This document shows positions 23,169 to 31,969 of a DNA stretch of 42,898 nucleotides, piece after piece (position 1 is the stretch's first letter; every line of letters starts with the position of its first letter). The notes under the pieces were generated by a model. That model was not told where the DNA came from and made no database searches. It worked only from the letters and a program-made list of their open reading frames with translations. The DNA is from Mycobacteriales bacterium (GTDB taxonomy: Bacteria; Actinomycetota; Actinomycetes; BP-191): the NCBI GenBank assembly GCA_035714365.1, contig DASTMB010000020.1, forward strand, positions 1-42,898, in the 5' to 3' direction. A program made the translations under genes and the position numbers.

Positions 23169-24643
23169 GGCCGCGCCCCGGTCGTGACGCCGCGGAACCG
23201 CCCGGTCGGCGCGCCGTGCGCGACGCGCGCGGTCTGCATCGGCTGGCCCTTGCCGCAGTTCGGCACGCCCCAGACCTTCCAGTCGCCGCCGAGCGCGTCG
23301 CAGGCGCCCCAGAACTCCGTCGTGCGGCCGGCGTAGGTGGGGTTGCGGTAGAGCCGGCCGAGGCGGCCGTGCCGCACCTCGTACGCCGCCTCGCAGCCGA
23401 ACTGGAAGTTCACCCGCCGGTCGTCGATCGACCACGAGCGATTGGTCGCGAGCAGCACGCCGTCGTCGGTGTCGGCGACCAGGTCGTCCAGGGTGCCGGC
23501 GTCGCCCGGCTGCAACGACACGTTGTTCATGCGGATGAGCGGGATGGCGTTCCACGAGTCGGCGCGGGCCGTGCCGTTGCTCGACTGGCCGAGCAACGCC
23601 GCCGTCTCGCGGCTGGTGAGGAAGCCCTCCAGGACGCCGCCGACGACGATCGGCGCGCTGCCCGCCGGCACGCCCTCGTCGTCGTAGCCGAACGTCCCCA
23701 GGGCGCCGGGCGTCGTCGCGTCGGCGAGGATCGTGACGAGCGGCGAGCCGTAGCGCAGCCGCCCGCGGTCCTCGACCGTGACGAACGACGTCCCGGCGAA
23801 CGCGCGTTCCATGCCGAGGATGCGGTCCAGCTCGGTCGGGTGCCCGACCGACTCGTGCACCTGCAACGCGAGCTGGCTCGACTCGAGCAGCAACGTCGTC
23901 TCGCGCGCCGGCAGCTCCGGCGCGATGAGCAGCGCGACCGCCTCGTCGCACGCGGGCCGCGCGTGGCCGGGCAGGTCGAGCGCGACGACGTCCTCCCAGC
24001 CGCCGCAGGTGAACTGGCCGCGGAACGAGTTCGGCCACGACCGGTGCTGGAGCTCGCCCTCGCCGAGCGCGGTGCCGCGCAGCCCGCCGCCGACCTGCAC
24101 GACGCGCTGGTCGAACCACGCGCCGTCGCTGGCGCGGTACAGCGTCGTGCGCTGCCACGCGTCGGTCGTCGCCTCGACGTAGGCGATGCCGGGCGCCTCG
24201 CGGCCGGCGGCGGCGGTGGCGAGCAGCAGGTCGATCTTCTCGGCGAGCGGGACCTCGAACGGGTTGCGCCCGTGCGGGGTCACGTACGTGCCGGCGGGGC
24301 GTTCGCTGTCGTCCAGGCGGACCGGCTCGCCGCGCAGCGGGGCCGACGCGCGGGCGATCTCGACGGCGCGCTCGGCGGCCGCGCGCAGGCCGGACGGGTC
24401 GTTGGTGGCGGCGAAGCCCCAGGCGCCGTCGACCAGCACGCGGATGCCGACGCCGCGCGAGGTCGTGCGGCTGACGCCCTCGACGCGGTCGTCGCGGACG
24501 TCGACGGACTCGGCCAGCTCCTCGACCACGCGGACGTCGGCGAAGCCGGCGCCGGCGGCGCGGGCCGCCGCGAGCGCGGCGTCCGCCCACTCGGCATGCC
24601 TGGCGGGGGGTGCGAACGCGGGGTGCTGCACGGCTACGAGCAT
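23165..24643 (-). CDS. tldD: TldD-like zinc protease subunit
   Basis: Metallopeptidase of 492 residues. The zinc motif HESVGH is at His263-His268 with Glu264, and the C-terminal Cys ligand region reads NCGKGQP. Other landmarks are VRVVEELAESVDVRDDRVEG at the N-terminus and FQFGCEAAYEVRHGRLG. It forms a heterodimer with TldE, encoded immediately downstream with a 4-bp overlap. Cytosolic. The start is ATG at 24643. Whether it has a dedicated substrate in this organism cannot be told. Confidence 0.95.
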   Translation of the reverse strand: MLVAVQHPAFAPPARHAEWADAALAAARAAGAGFADVRVVEELAESVDVRDDRVEGVSRTTSRGVGIRVLVDGAWGFAATNDPSGLRAAAERAVEIARASAPLRGEPVRLDDSERPAGTYVTPHGRNPFEVPLAEKIDLLLATAAAGREAPGIAYVEATTDAWQRTTLYRASDGAWFDQRVVQVGGGLRGTALGEGELQHRSWPNSFRGQFTCGGWEDVVALDLPGHARPACDEAVALLIAPELPARETTLLLESSQLALQVHESVGHPTELDRILGMERAFAGTSFVTVEDRGRLRYGSPLVTILADATTPGALGTFGYDDEGVPAGSAPIVVGGVLEGFLTSRETAALLGQSSNGTARADSWNAIPLIRMNNVSLQPGDAGTLDDLVADTDDGVLLATNRSWSIDDRRVNFQFGCEAAYEVRHGRLGRLYRNPTYAGRTTEFWGACDALGGDWKVWGVPNCGKGQPMQTARVAHGAPTGRFRGVTTGARP

Positions 24644-24662
24644 GTCACGTCAGGGAAGGACG

Positions 24663-24711
24663 GCCCTATCCGGATCGCCCGAGATGCCCTATCCTGCGGC
24701 TCCCCTACACT
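24663..24711 (+). promoter_or_regulatory. Promoter region of the secreted propeller gene: repeats GCCCTATCC and -10 TACACT
   Basis: Two direct 9-bp repeats GCCCTATCC start at 24663 and 24686 (23 bp apart, about two helical turns), upstream of TACACT (24706-24711). GGAG at 24715-24718 is a suitable ribosome site for ATG 24726. The repeats could bind an activator. Confidence 0.4.
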
Positions 24712-24725
24712 CCCGGAGTCCCCGC

Positions 24726-26972
24726 ATGCCCCGGTTCAGCCGACAGAGCGCCCTGCTCTCCGTCCTCGTCACCGCCGCGGCAGCGCTCGCGGCCACCGTC
24801 ACGCCCGGCAGCAGCGCCGTCGCCGGCACCGGCACCCCGACGTTCGCGACCTACGTCGCGCCGTCGAACCTGCCGAGCTGGAACTACGCGCCCGAGCCGT
24901 CGATCGGCGTCAACCCGAACACCGGCGCCGTGATGTACCAGTCCGACTCGCAGGTCTACCGCGTGAAGTTCAACGACTCGACGGTCCCCGCCACCGCGTC
25001 CTGGCAGAACGTCACGCCGCTCAACAGCATCATCAACATCGACCCGATCCTCGCCACCGACAGCAGCACCGGCCGCACCTGGGCCGGCGGCCTCGACGGC
25101 GAGTGCAGCGAGATGTCGTACACCGACAACGACGGCCAGTCCTGGACGCCGATGGTCAACCCGTGCGCCGTGGTGTTCGACCACGAGTCGATCGGGTCCG
25201 GCCCGTGGGCGGGCGGCAAGCCGGTGTACGCGACGTACAACCGCGCCGTCTACTACTGCGCGCAGACGTCGTACGACATGTGCGCGACGAGCCTCGACGG
25301 CGGCCTGACGTTCCTGCCCGCGACGATCGTCGGCGGCGTCTGCAACAGCCAGCACGGGCACATCAAGGTCGCGCCGAACGGCACCGCGTACCTGCCGAAC
25401 CGCCACTGCGGCGGCAAGGCCGGCGGCGGCATCACGACCAACAACGGCCTGACCTGGAGCAGCTACACCGTCAACGGGTCGAGCACGAACAGCCGCGGCT
25501 TCGACCCGTCGGTCGCCATCACGCCCGACAACACCGTGTACGAGGCGTGGGCCGGCGCGAACAACCACCCGATGGTCGGCCGCCTCGCGCCCGGCGCGAC
25601 GAGCTGGGACCGCGTCACCGACCTCGCGTCGACCGTCAGCCCGGCGCTCGTGGCGTCGACGTTCCAGAGTGCGGTCGCGGGTGACAACGGCCGCGTCGCG
25701 GTGGCGTTCCTCGGCACGTCCGCCGGTGGCACGGGCATCCCGTTCGACAACGGCTTCCACGGCGTCTGGTACCTCTACGTCTCCTACTCCTACGACGGCG
25801 GCCAGAGCTGGACGACGGTGAAGGCGTCGCCGGACCCGGTGCAGCGCGGCTGCATCTGGGACCTCGGCGGCAGCAACGTCTGCCGCAACCTGCTCGACTT
25901 CATGGACGCCAACGTCTCGCCCGACGGCCGTGTCGTCGTCGGCTACGCCGACGGCTGCGTCGGCGCCTGCGCGGGCACCGGCGGCACCGAGGCGCAGTCG
26001 ACCTCGACCGTCGCGACGATCACCCGGCAGAGCACCGGCAAGGGCCTGTACGCGGCGTACGACAGCGCGACCGGCGCCACCCCGGTGGCGCCGTCGCTGA
26101 CCGCCACCCGCGGCAACGCGTCCGTGTCGTTGTCGTGGACGACGCCGTCCGACGGCGGCAGCGCGATCACCGGCTACAACGTCTACCGCGGCACGAGCAG
26201 CGGCGGCGAGACGCTGCTCACGACCACCGGCGTCACGAACTCCTACAGCGACACCACCGCCGTCAACGGCACGGCGTACTACTACCGGGTCGCCGCGGTG
26301 AACGTGAACGGCGCCGGCGCGCAGTCGAACGAGACGTGGGCCAGGCCGGCGGCGAGCAACACCGCGCCGACGGCGTGCTTCACGCACGGCGAGGCGGCGC
26401 TGTCCGTCTCCGCGAACGGCGGCTGCTCGACCGACGTCGACGGCCCGATCTCGTCGTGGTCGTGGTCGTGGGGCGACGGCTCGCCGTCGTCGACCGGCTC
26501 CACCGCCGCGCACACGTACTCGACCGCCGGCACCTACACCGTCGGCCTCACCGTGACCGACAGCAACGGCACCACCGGCACGACGACGCAGTCGGTGACG
26601 GTCGCGACGACGAGCGACCCGGACCCGTCGACGCAGACGCTGTCCAACGGCTCGCCCGCCTCGAACACGCACGGCAACGCCGGGACGTGGCAGTACTACA
26701 AGGTCAACGTCCCGGGCGGGCAGTCGCAGCTCAAGGTCGACCTCACCGGCTCGCAGTCGTGCAACGCGCTCGGCTGCAACCCGAACCTCGACGTCTACGT
26801 CCAGCTCGGCTCGAAGCCGACGACGGCGTCGTACGCCTGCGCGGGCACGTCGTCCGCGTCGGTGGAGACCTGCACGATCAGCGCCCCGGCGACCGGCTGG
26901 TACTACGTGGGCGTCTACGTGCAGAGCGCGGTCTTCGGCTCGACGTACTCGGTCAAGGCCACCTACAGCTGA
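24726..26972 (+). CDS. Large secreted multidomain protein: sialidase-like propeller, FnIII, PKD and PPC domains
   Basis: A 748-residue exported protein. Signal peptide about 1-35 (QSALLSVLVTAAAALAATV). Residues about 40-440 form a beta-propeller with Asp-box-like turns (DNDGQSW, DGGLTF, NNGLTW, DGGQSW), as in sialidase/BNR folds; several Cys pairs. Then a fibronectin type III domain (about 455-545; SDGGSAITGYNVYRG), a PKD domain (about 550-640; WSWGDGSPSSTGSTAAHTYS) and a pre-peptidase C-terminal (PPC) domain (about 650-748; YYKVNVPGGQSQLKVDL). The FnIII/PKD/PPC modules suggest binding to cell-surface or polymer substrates. No catalytic residues of a glycosidase are identified, so binding or enzymatic function is undecided. 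Confidence 0.92.
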   Translation: MPRFSRQSALLSVLVTAAAALAATVTPGSSAVAGTGTPTFATYVAPSNLPSWNYAPEPSIGVNPNTGAVMYQSDSQVYRVKFNDSTVPATASWQNVTPLNSIINIDPILATDSSTGRTWAGGLDGECSEMSYTDNDGQSWTPMVNPCAVVFDHESIGSGPWAGGKPVYATYNRAVYYCAQTSYDMCATSLDGGLTFLPATIVGGVCNSQHGHIKVAPNGTAYLPNRHCGGKAGGGITTNNGLTWSSYTVNGSSTNSRGFDPSVAITPDNTVYEAWAGANNHPMVGRLAPGATSWDRVTDLASTVSPALVASTFQSAVAGDNGRVAVAFLGTSAGGTGIPFDNGFHGVWYLYVSYSYDGGQSWTTVKASPDPVQRGCIWDLGGSNVCRNLLDFMDANVSPDGRVVVGYADGCVGACAGTGGTEAQSTSTVATITRQSTGKGLYAAYDSATGATPVAPSLTATRGNASVSLSWTTPSDGGSAITGYNVYRGTSSGGETLLTTTGVTNSYSDTTAVNGTAYYYRVAAVNVNGAGAQSNETWARPAASNTAPTACFTHGEAALSVSANGGCSTDVDGPISSWSWSWGDGSPSSTGSTAAHTYSTAGTYTVGLTVTDSNGTTGTTTQSVTVATTSDPDPSTQTLSNGSPASNTHGNAGTWQYYKVNVPGGQSQLKVDLTGSQSCNALGCNPNLDVYVQLGSKPTTASYACAGTSSASVETCTISAPATGWYYVGVYVQSAVFGSTYSVKATYS

Positions 26973-26995
26973 CCCGGCCGGTGCCCCCGGCCGGG
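26973..26995 (+). terminator. Hairpin after the secreted propeller gene
   Basis: Arms 26973-26981 and 26987-26995 pair over 9 bp with a 5-nt loop, directly after the stop codon and before the TAGTCT box of the next gene. Confidence 0.6.
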
Positions 26996-26997
26996 GC

Positions 26998-27003
26998 TAG
27001 TCT
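26998..27003 (+). promoter_or_regulatory. -10 box TAGTCT of a leaderless PHP gene
   Basis: TAGTCT ends 6 bp before GTG 27010 with no ribosome-binding site between. Confidence 0.5.
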
Positions 27004-27009
27004 CGGCCG

Positions 27010-27858
27010 GTGCGCATCGACCTGCACGCCCACAGCACCGCGAGCGACGGCACCGACGTGCCGTCGCTCGTGGTGTCTCTGGCGCGCGACGCCGGCCTCG
27101 ACGTGGTGGCGCTCACCGACCACGACACGACGGCCGGCTGGGCGGAGGCCGCGGCGGCGCTGCCGCCCGGGCTGACGCTCGTTCCCGGCGCGGAGCTGTC
27201 CTGCGCGTGGGAGGGCGTGAGCCTGCACCTGCTGGCCTACCTGTTCGACCCGGCCGCACCGGAGCTGGCGCGCGAGCTGGAGCTGCTGCGTACCGACCGG
27301 GACCGGCGCGCGCGGGAGATGGTGGCGCGGCTGCGCGCGCTCGGGGCGGACGTCACGTTCGACCGCGTCGGCGAGCTGGCCGCGGGCGGCGCCGTCGGGC
27401 GCCCGCACGTCGCGCGCGCGCTGGTCGAGGCGGGCGTGGTGCCGGACGTGCCGGCGGCGTTCACCGACGAGTGGATCGGCTCGTCCGGGCGCGCCTACGT
27501 CGACAAGTACTCGCTCGACCCGGTCCGCGCGGTGCGGCTCGTGGTCGAGGCGGGCGGCGTCGCGGTGTTCGCGCACCCGGCCGCGGTCAAGCGCGGCCGC
27601 ACCGTCGGCACCGACGCGATCGAGGCGCTCGCGGCCGCCGGGCTGGCGGCGTTGGAGGTGGACCACCCCGACCACGACGCGGCCGCGCGGGCGGCGCTGC
27701 GCGACGTGGCGGCGGCGCTGGGGCTGCTCGTCACGGGGTCGAGCGACGACCACGGCACGATCACCGGCCGCCGCCTCGGCTGCGAGACGACCGCCCCGGA
27801 GGTCTGGGCGGCGCTGCGCGAGCGGGCCAGCGGCACGGCTCCGGTCGTGGCCGCGTGA
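27010..27858 (+). CDS. PHP-domain phosphoesterase (YciV/RNase AM-like)
   Basis: The 282-residue protein has the polymerase-and-histidinol-phosphatase metal fold: DLHAHSTASDGT at the N-terminus, LTDHDTTAGW, and a C-terminal GSSDDHG and PDH motif, giving the typical His/Asp set. Members hydrolyse phosphate from 3',5'-bisphosphorylated nucleotides or act as 5'-to-3' exoribonucleases on short RNA. GTG 27010 is the start. Its stop overlaps the MarC gene start (GTGA), so the two are co-translated. Confidence 0.92.
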   Translation: MRIDLHAHSTASDGTDVPSLVVSLARDAGLDVVALTDHDTTAGWAEAAAALPPGLTLVPGAELSCAWEGVSLHLLAYLFDPAAPELARELELLRTDRDRRAREMVARLRALGADVTFDRVGELAAGGAVGRPHVARALVEAGVVPDVPAAFTDEWIGSSGRAYVDKYSLDPVRAVRLVVEAGGVAVFAHPAAVKRGRTVGTDAIEALAAAGLAALEVDHPDHDAAARAALRDVAAALGLLVTGSSDDHGTITGRRLGCETTAPEVWAALRERASGTAPVVAA

Positions 27859-28463
27859 CCGTCGACGCGCGGCTCTGCGGCGAGGTCTTCGTCACGCTGA
27901 CCGTGATCATGGACCCGCTCGGGACGGTGCCGATCTTCCTCGGCCTCACCGCCGGCCGGCCCGTCGCGGCGCGGCGGCGGCTCGCCTGGCAGGCGGTGCT
28001 CGTCGCCGGGCTGGTCATCGGGACGTTCGCGATCTTCGGCCAGCAGATCCTCGGCTACCTCGGCATCACCCTCCCCGCCCTCCAGGGCGCGGGCGGGCTG
28101 CTGCTCGTGCTGGTGGCGCTGGAGCTGCTCCGCGGCGGCGCGTCGGACCCCGAGGAGGTCCCCGACGTCAACGTCGCGCTGGTCCCGCTCGGCACGCCGC
28201 TGCTCGCCGGCCCCGGCGCCATCGCCGCGACGATCGTGTTCGTGCGCGAGGCGTCCGGCGCGGGCGACGTCGTCGCGATCGCGCTCGGCCTGGTCGCCGT
28301 GCACGTCGTGCTCTGGCTGGTGCTGCGCTTCTCCGGCGCGGTGCTGCGGGTCGTCGGCGAGGCCGGCATCCACCTGCTCACGCGGATCCTCGGGCTGCTG
28401 CTCACCGCGATCGCGGTGCAGCTCGTGGCCGACTCGGTACGTGCCTTCGTGCGGATGGGGTGA
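27855..28463 (+). CDS. MarC family integral membrane protein
   Basis: Six-helix membrane protein of 202 residues in the MarC/UPF0056 family. Signatures are LTVIMDPLGTVPIFLGLT in the first helix and VALVPLGTPLLAGPGAIAA in the middle, both typical. Despite its name, the family has no established role in drug resistance. It is coupled to the PHP gene by a GTGA overlap and its own stop overlaps the next gene start by 4 bp. Confidence 0.93.
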   Translation: MTVDARLCGEVFVTLTVIMDPLGTVPIFLGLTAGRPVAARRRLAWQAVLVAGLVIGTFAIFGQQILGYLGITLPALQGAGGLLLVLVALELLRGGASDPEEVPDVNVALVPLGTPLLAGPGAIAATIVFVREASGAGDVVAIALGLVAVHVVLWLVLRFSGAVLRVVGEAGIHLLTRILGLLLTAIAVQLVADSVRAFVRMG

Positions 28464-28885
28464 TCGTGGTGACGCGTGCGTTGCGGGTGGCCGGAGCCGT
28501 CTACCTGGCGACGTTCCTCCTGCACACGGCCGACCACCTGCGGCGCGGCCCGTCGGCGTCGCCGCGGTCGGTGCTCGCGCTGGGGACGCTCGCCGCGGTG
28601 TTCCAGGTGGTGGCGATCGTCGCGGTGCTGCGCGGCTCGGAGCGCGGGCCGCTGCTCGCCGTCGCCGTCGGGCTGCCCGACGCGGTCGGCATCGTCGCCG
28701 CGCACCTGCTGCCGCGGTGGGGCGCGATCAGCGACGCCTACCCGGGCGCGCCCGCCGCGGCCGGCGTCACCGCGCTGTCCTGGGTGACCGCGGTCGCGGA
28801 GGCGGCGGCCGCGCTGGCGTTCGCCTGGTACGGGTGGCAGGCGCTGCGCGCCGTTCGCGCTGGGCGAACACCCGCCGCCGCCTGA
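28460..28885 (+). CDS. Four-helix membrane protein, unknown function
   Basis: The 141-residue product has about four hydrophobic helices (VAGAVYLATFLLHTADHL, VLALGTLAAVFQVVAIVAVL, LLAVAVGLPDAVGIVAAHLL, AEAAAALAFAWYGWQAL). The conserved-looking polar residues HTADHLRRG sit in the first helix. I recognise no family. GTG 28460 overlaps the MarC stop (GTGA); internal GTGs at 28466 and 28469 are alternatives. It is followed by the nuclease gene after 40 bp. Confidence 0.7.
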   Translation: MIVVTRALRVAGAVYLATFLLHTADHLRRGPSASPRSVLALGTLAAVFQVVAIVAVLRGSERGPLLAVAVGLPDAVGIVAAHLLPRWGAISDAYPGAPAAAGVTALSWVTAVAEAAAALAFAWYGWQALRAVRAGRTPAAA

Positions 28886-28925
28886 CGTCCCCGTTCCTGT
28901 CACACCCGGGTGTGAGCATGCGGGC

Positions 28926-29783
28926 ATGGAGACGTTGACGTTCACCGGGATGCCGCGGCGGCTGTTCGGCGTGTCCGCGTCGTCGCTCGGCGCGTGGCTC
29001 GACTGCCCGCGGCGGTACCGGTTCGCCTACGTCGACCGGCCCGCGCCGCCGCGCGGGCGCGCGTTCGCGCACGGCTCGGTCGGGGCCAGCGTGCACAACG
29101 CGTTGCGCGAGTGGTGGCTGGCGCCGCGCGAGCGGCGCACGCCGGAGGCGGCGGCCACGGGGGTCGACCTCGCCTGGATCCCCGAGGGGTTCCGCGACGC
29201 CGAGCAGTCGGAGACCTGGCGCGCGCGGGCGCGCGAGTGGGTCAGCGCCTACGTCGCCGGCGTCGACCCGGCCGACGAGCCGCGGTCGGTGGAGCGCAAC
29301 GTCGCCGCGCGCTACCGCGACACGCAGGTCAAGGGGCGGCTCGACCGGCTGGACGAGCGCGACGGCGAGCTGGTCGTCGTCGACTACAAGACCGGCCGCC
29401 GCGGCGTGAGCGGCGACGAGGCGCGCGGGTCGTGGGCGCTGGCGATCTACGCGTACGCCGTGGAGCGGACGTTGCGGCGGCCGTGCCGGCGGGTGGAGCT
29501 GCACCACGTGCCGACGGGGGAGGTGGTGGCGCACGAGTTCACGGTGGAGTCGTTGCGCCGCCAGCTCGACCGGATCGACGCGGCGGCGGAGGAGGTGCGA
29601 GCGGCCGTCGCGGCGGTCGCCGACGCGTCGCCCGGGGAGGCGGCGGGCGCGGCGGAGGCGGCGTTCCCGGCGCGGCCGTCGCCGGGGTGCGCGTGGTGCG
29701 ACTTCCACCGCTCGTGCGCGGCCGGGCAGGCGGCGGTCCCGCGCGCGCGGGACCCGTGGGCCGGGCTGGGAGGTGAGGCCTAG
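28926..29783 (+). CDS. RecB/Cas4-like PD-(D/E)XK exonuclease with Fe-S Cys cluster
   Basis: The 285-residue nuclease shows VSASSLGAWLDCPRRYRF at the N-terminus, GRLDRLDERDGELVVVDYKTG (the PD-(D/E)XK core with Asp, Asp, Lys) and a C-terminal CAWCDFHRSC. The four Cys (Cys27 plus the three C-terminal ones) match the 4Fe-4S site of AddB/Cas4-type nucleases. It is a single-domain protein without helicase; no CRISPR array or cas genes are present, so DNA repair rather than CRISPR adaptation is implied. The ATG lacks a strong ribosome site but gives the family N-terminus. Confidence 0.93.
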   Translation: METLTFTGMPRRLFGVSASSLGAWLDCPRRYRFAYVDRPAPPRGRAFAHGSVGASVHNALREWWLAPRERRTPEAAATGVDLAWIPEGFRDAEQSETWRARAREWVSAYVAGVDPADEPRSVERNVAARYRDTQVKGRLDRLDERDGELVVVDYKTGRRGVSGDEARGSWALAIYAYAVERTLRRPCRRVELHHVPTGEVVAHEFTVESLRRQLDRIDAAAEEVRAAVAAVADASPGEAAGAAEAAFPARPSPGCAWCDFHRSCAAGQAAVPRARDPWAGLGGEA

Positions 29784-29796
29784 GCGTGCCTCGGCG

Positions 29797-30696
29797 CTAG
29801 CCGAGCTCGACGCCGTACGCGATCACCTGGGCGCGCGACCGGGCGGCGACGATCGTCGTCTCGGCCGTGAGCGTGGGCGTCGCGTCGACCCGGACGGCGA
29901 CCGTCGGCAGCGAGATCGCGAACGGCCCGGTGATGACGGGGAGGCAGACGGGGACGATGCACTCGTTCAGCCCGACGCCGCCGCTCTCCTCGATGTCCCG
30001 GTCGTCGCACGTCGTCGGCACCTGCGGCGCGGCGGCGCCGACGCAGACGTGGTAGCCGAGGTCGTGCGTGTGGTCCGAGTCGAAGCGCACCACCGCCCCG
30101 GTGACGGTCGGCGCGGCGACGCCGTCGAGGGTCGCCGACCCGCGGGTGAACGGCTGGACGCCGGGCGCCGACGGCACCGTCGACACCACGTCCCGGACGC
30201 GCAGCCCGCCCCACTGGCGGGCGGCGAACCGCGCGGTGCCGGTGCGCGCGCCGCGCAGGTGCAGCGTCGCGGTGACGCGCGACCCGGGGTCGCCGATCAA
30301 CGTGACGGCGATCGTGCCGCGCGGCAGCGGGTGGCGCGTCTCGTTGTACCGCCACGCCGCGACGGCCGGCAGGTCGACGCTCGTGCAGCTCGCGTCGCCG
30401 AACGCGCACGTCGACGGCAGGCCGACGACCTCGTTCACCCAGGTGCCGGTGCGCAGGTCGGAGACGAGGACGCCGGCGAAGCGGCTGCCGGTCGCCTTGA
30501 GGTCCGCGAAGTGGTCGTACGCGACCGACACCGGCCGGTCCACGGTCACCAGCACGCGGCCGCCGGCCGGGCCGCTGACGACGGTGGTCGCGCGGACGGG
30601 CGCCGGCATGACCGGCGTGGCCGCCGTGGCGGCCGGACCGGCGACGCCGGCGACGAGCGCGGCGGCGGCGACCAGGTGGGACGGGCGGTGACGCAT
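29797..30696 (-). CDS. Secreted hypothetical protein
   Basis: The 299-residue exported protein has a signal peptide (MRHRPSHLVAAAALVAGVAG, cleavage near ATA-AT about 26). The mature part is beta-rich and Thr/Val-rich, with six Cys in pairs (CAFGDASC, CVGAAAP...C, CIVPVC) that probably form disulfides. No domain is recognised. It converges on the nuclease with a 13 bp gap, leaving no room for a terminator. Upstream of its ATG lie a GAGGGG ribosome site and a strong hairpin (30714-30745). Confidence 0.75.
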   Translation of the reverse strand: MRHRPSHLVAAAALVAGVAGPAATAATPVMPAPVRATTVVSGPAGGRVLVTVDRPVSVAYDHFADLKATGSRFAGVLVSDLRTGTWVNEVVGLPSTCAFGDASCTSVDLPAVAAWRYNETRHPLPRGTIAVTLIGDPGSRVTATLHLRGARTGTARFAARQWGGLRVRDVVSTVPSAPGVQPFTRGSATLDGVAAPTVTGAVVRFDSDHTHDLGYHVCVGAAAPQVPTTCDDRDIEESGGVGLNECIVPVCLPVITGPFAISLPTVAVRVDATPTLTAETTIVAARSRAQVIAYGVELG

Positions 30697-30713
30697 CGGG
30701 CTGCTGCCCCCCT

Positions 30714-30745
30714 CTCCGCGCGCCCTGCTGGGGTGGCGCGCGGAG
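30714..30745. promoter_or_regulatory. 11-bp hairpin in the divergent region upstream of the secreted protein and aminotransferase
   Basis: Perfect arms 30714-30724 and 30735-30745 with a 10-nt loop. On the minus-strand transcript it ends right before the GAGGGG ribosome site of the secreted protein gene, so it could influence translation; it may also be an operator. Confidence 0.45.
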
Positions 30746-30798
30746 TGCGAGTATCCAGCGTCAACGGCACCGTCGTCACCCAGGGTCAGGAGGCCGCC

Positions 30799-31956
30799 GT
30801 GCGGGTCAGCGCCAAGGCGGAGACGTTCACCGAGTCCGTCATCCGCGAGATGACGCGGCTCTGCCTCCAGCACGACGGGATCAACCTGGCGCAGGGGTTC
30901 CCCGACTTCGCCTGCCCGCCCGAGCTCAAGGAGGCGGCGAAGGCGGCGATCGACGCCGACGTCAACCAGTACGCCATCACCTGGGGCGCCAAGCGGTTCC
31001 GCGACGCGGTTGCCGCGAAGATCGGCCGCACCTACCCCGGCTGGACCGTCGACCCCGAGCGGGAGCTCTGCGTCACCTGCGGCTCGACCGAGGCGATGAT
31101 CTCCACCTGCCTCGCGCTGGTCGACCCGGGCGAGGAGGTGGTGCTGTTCGAGCCGTTCTACGAGAACTACGGCCCCGACGCGATCCTCTCCGGCGCCGTC
31201 CCGCGCTACGTCACGCTGCACGAGCCGGACTGGTCGATCGACGAGGCGGAGCTGCGGGCGGCGTTCAGCGATCGCACCCGCGCGATCGTGGTCAACACCC
31301 CGCACAACCCGACCGGCAAGGTGTTCACCCGCGCCGAGCTGGAGCTGATCGCCGAGCTCTGCCAGCGGCACGACGCGCTGGTGCTCACCGACGAGATCTA
31401 CGAGCACATCCACTACCTCGGCCCCGGCGGCCACGTCCCGCCCGCGACCGTGCCCGGCCTCGAGGACCGGACGGTGACGATCAACGCCCTGTCCAAGACG
31501 TACGCGGTCACCGGCTGGCGGGTCGGCTGGACCGTCGCGCCGCCGGAGTACACGAGCGCGATCCGCAAGGTCCACGACTTCCTCACCGTCGGCGCGGCGG
31601 CGCCGTTGCAGGAGGCGGGCGCGGCGGCGATGGCGCTGCCGCCGGAGTACTACGAACGCCTCGCGGTCGACTACCGCGAACGCCGCGACCTGCTCTGCTC
31701 GGTGCTGGAGAAGGCCGGCTTCGGGTTCCGCGTCCCGGACGGCGCGTACTACGTCATGTGCTCGACGGCGGGGCTGGACCCCGACCGCGACGACGTGGCG
31801 TTCGCGCGGCGGCTGGTGACCGAGGTCGGGGTGGCGGCGGTGCCCGGGTCGAGCTTCTACGCCGACCCGGCGCAGGGGGCGGACAAGATCCGGTTCGCGT
31901 TCCCGAAGCGGCTGGAGACGCTGGAGGCGGCGGCCGAGCGGCTCGCCCGGCTGTAG
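30799..31956 (+). CDS. Class I/II PLP-dependent aminotransferase
   Basis: The 385-residue enzyme is of the kynurenine/methionine aminotransferase-like (MetC/YbdL-type) fold I group. The PLP lysine is Lys233 in SKTYAVTGWRVGW; other marks are INLAQGFPDFACP, CGSTEAMISTCLAL, NTPHNPTGKV and the C-terminal IRFAFPKR. Candidate reactions include transamination of aspartate, methionine, kynurenine or succinyldiaminopimelate; the substrate is not fixed by sequence. GTG 30799 follows TCAGGAGG. It converges on the DUF2236 gene after 13 bp. Confidence 0.94.
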   Translation: MRVSAKAETFTESVIREMTRLCLQHDGINLAQGFPDFACPPELKEAAKAAIDADVNQYAITWGAKRFRDAVAAKIGRTYPGWTVDPERELCVTCGSTEAMISTCLALVDPGEEVVLFEPFYENYGPDAILSGAVPRYVTLHEPDWSIDEAELRAAFSDRTRAIVVNTPHNPTGKVFTRAELELIAELCQRHDALVLTDEIYEHIHYLGPGGHVPPATVPGLEDRTVTINALSKTYAVTGWRVGWTVAPPEYTSAIRKVHDFLTVGAAAPLQEAGAAAMALPPEYYERLAVDYRERRDLLCSVLEKAGFGFRVPDGAYYVMCSTAGLDPDRDDVAFARRLVTEVGVAAVPGSSFYADPAQGADKIRFAFPKRLETLEAAAERLARL

Positions 31957-31969
31957 CCCGGCAGCGCGC

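Noticed and set aside
28926-29783. Cas4 of a CRISPR system
   Set aside because: The nuclease has the Cas4/AddB-type Cys cluster, but no repeat array or other cas gene is present in the window.
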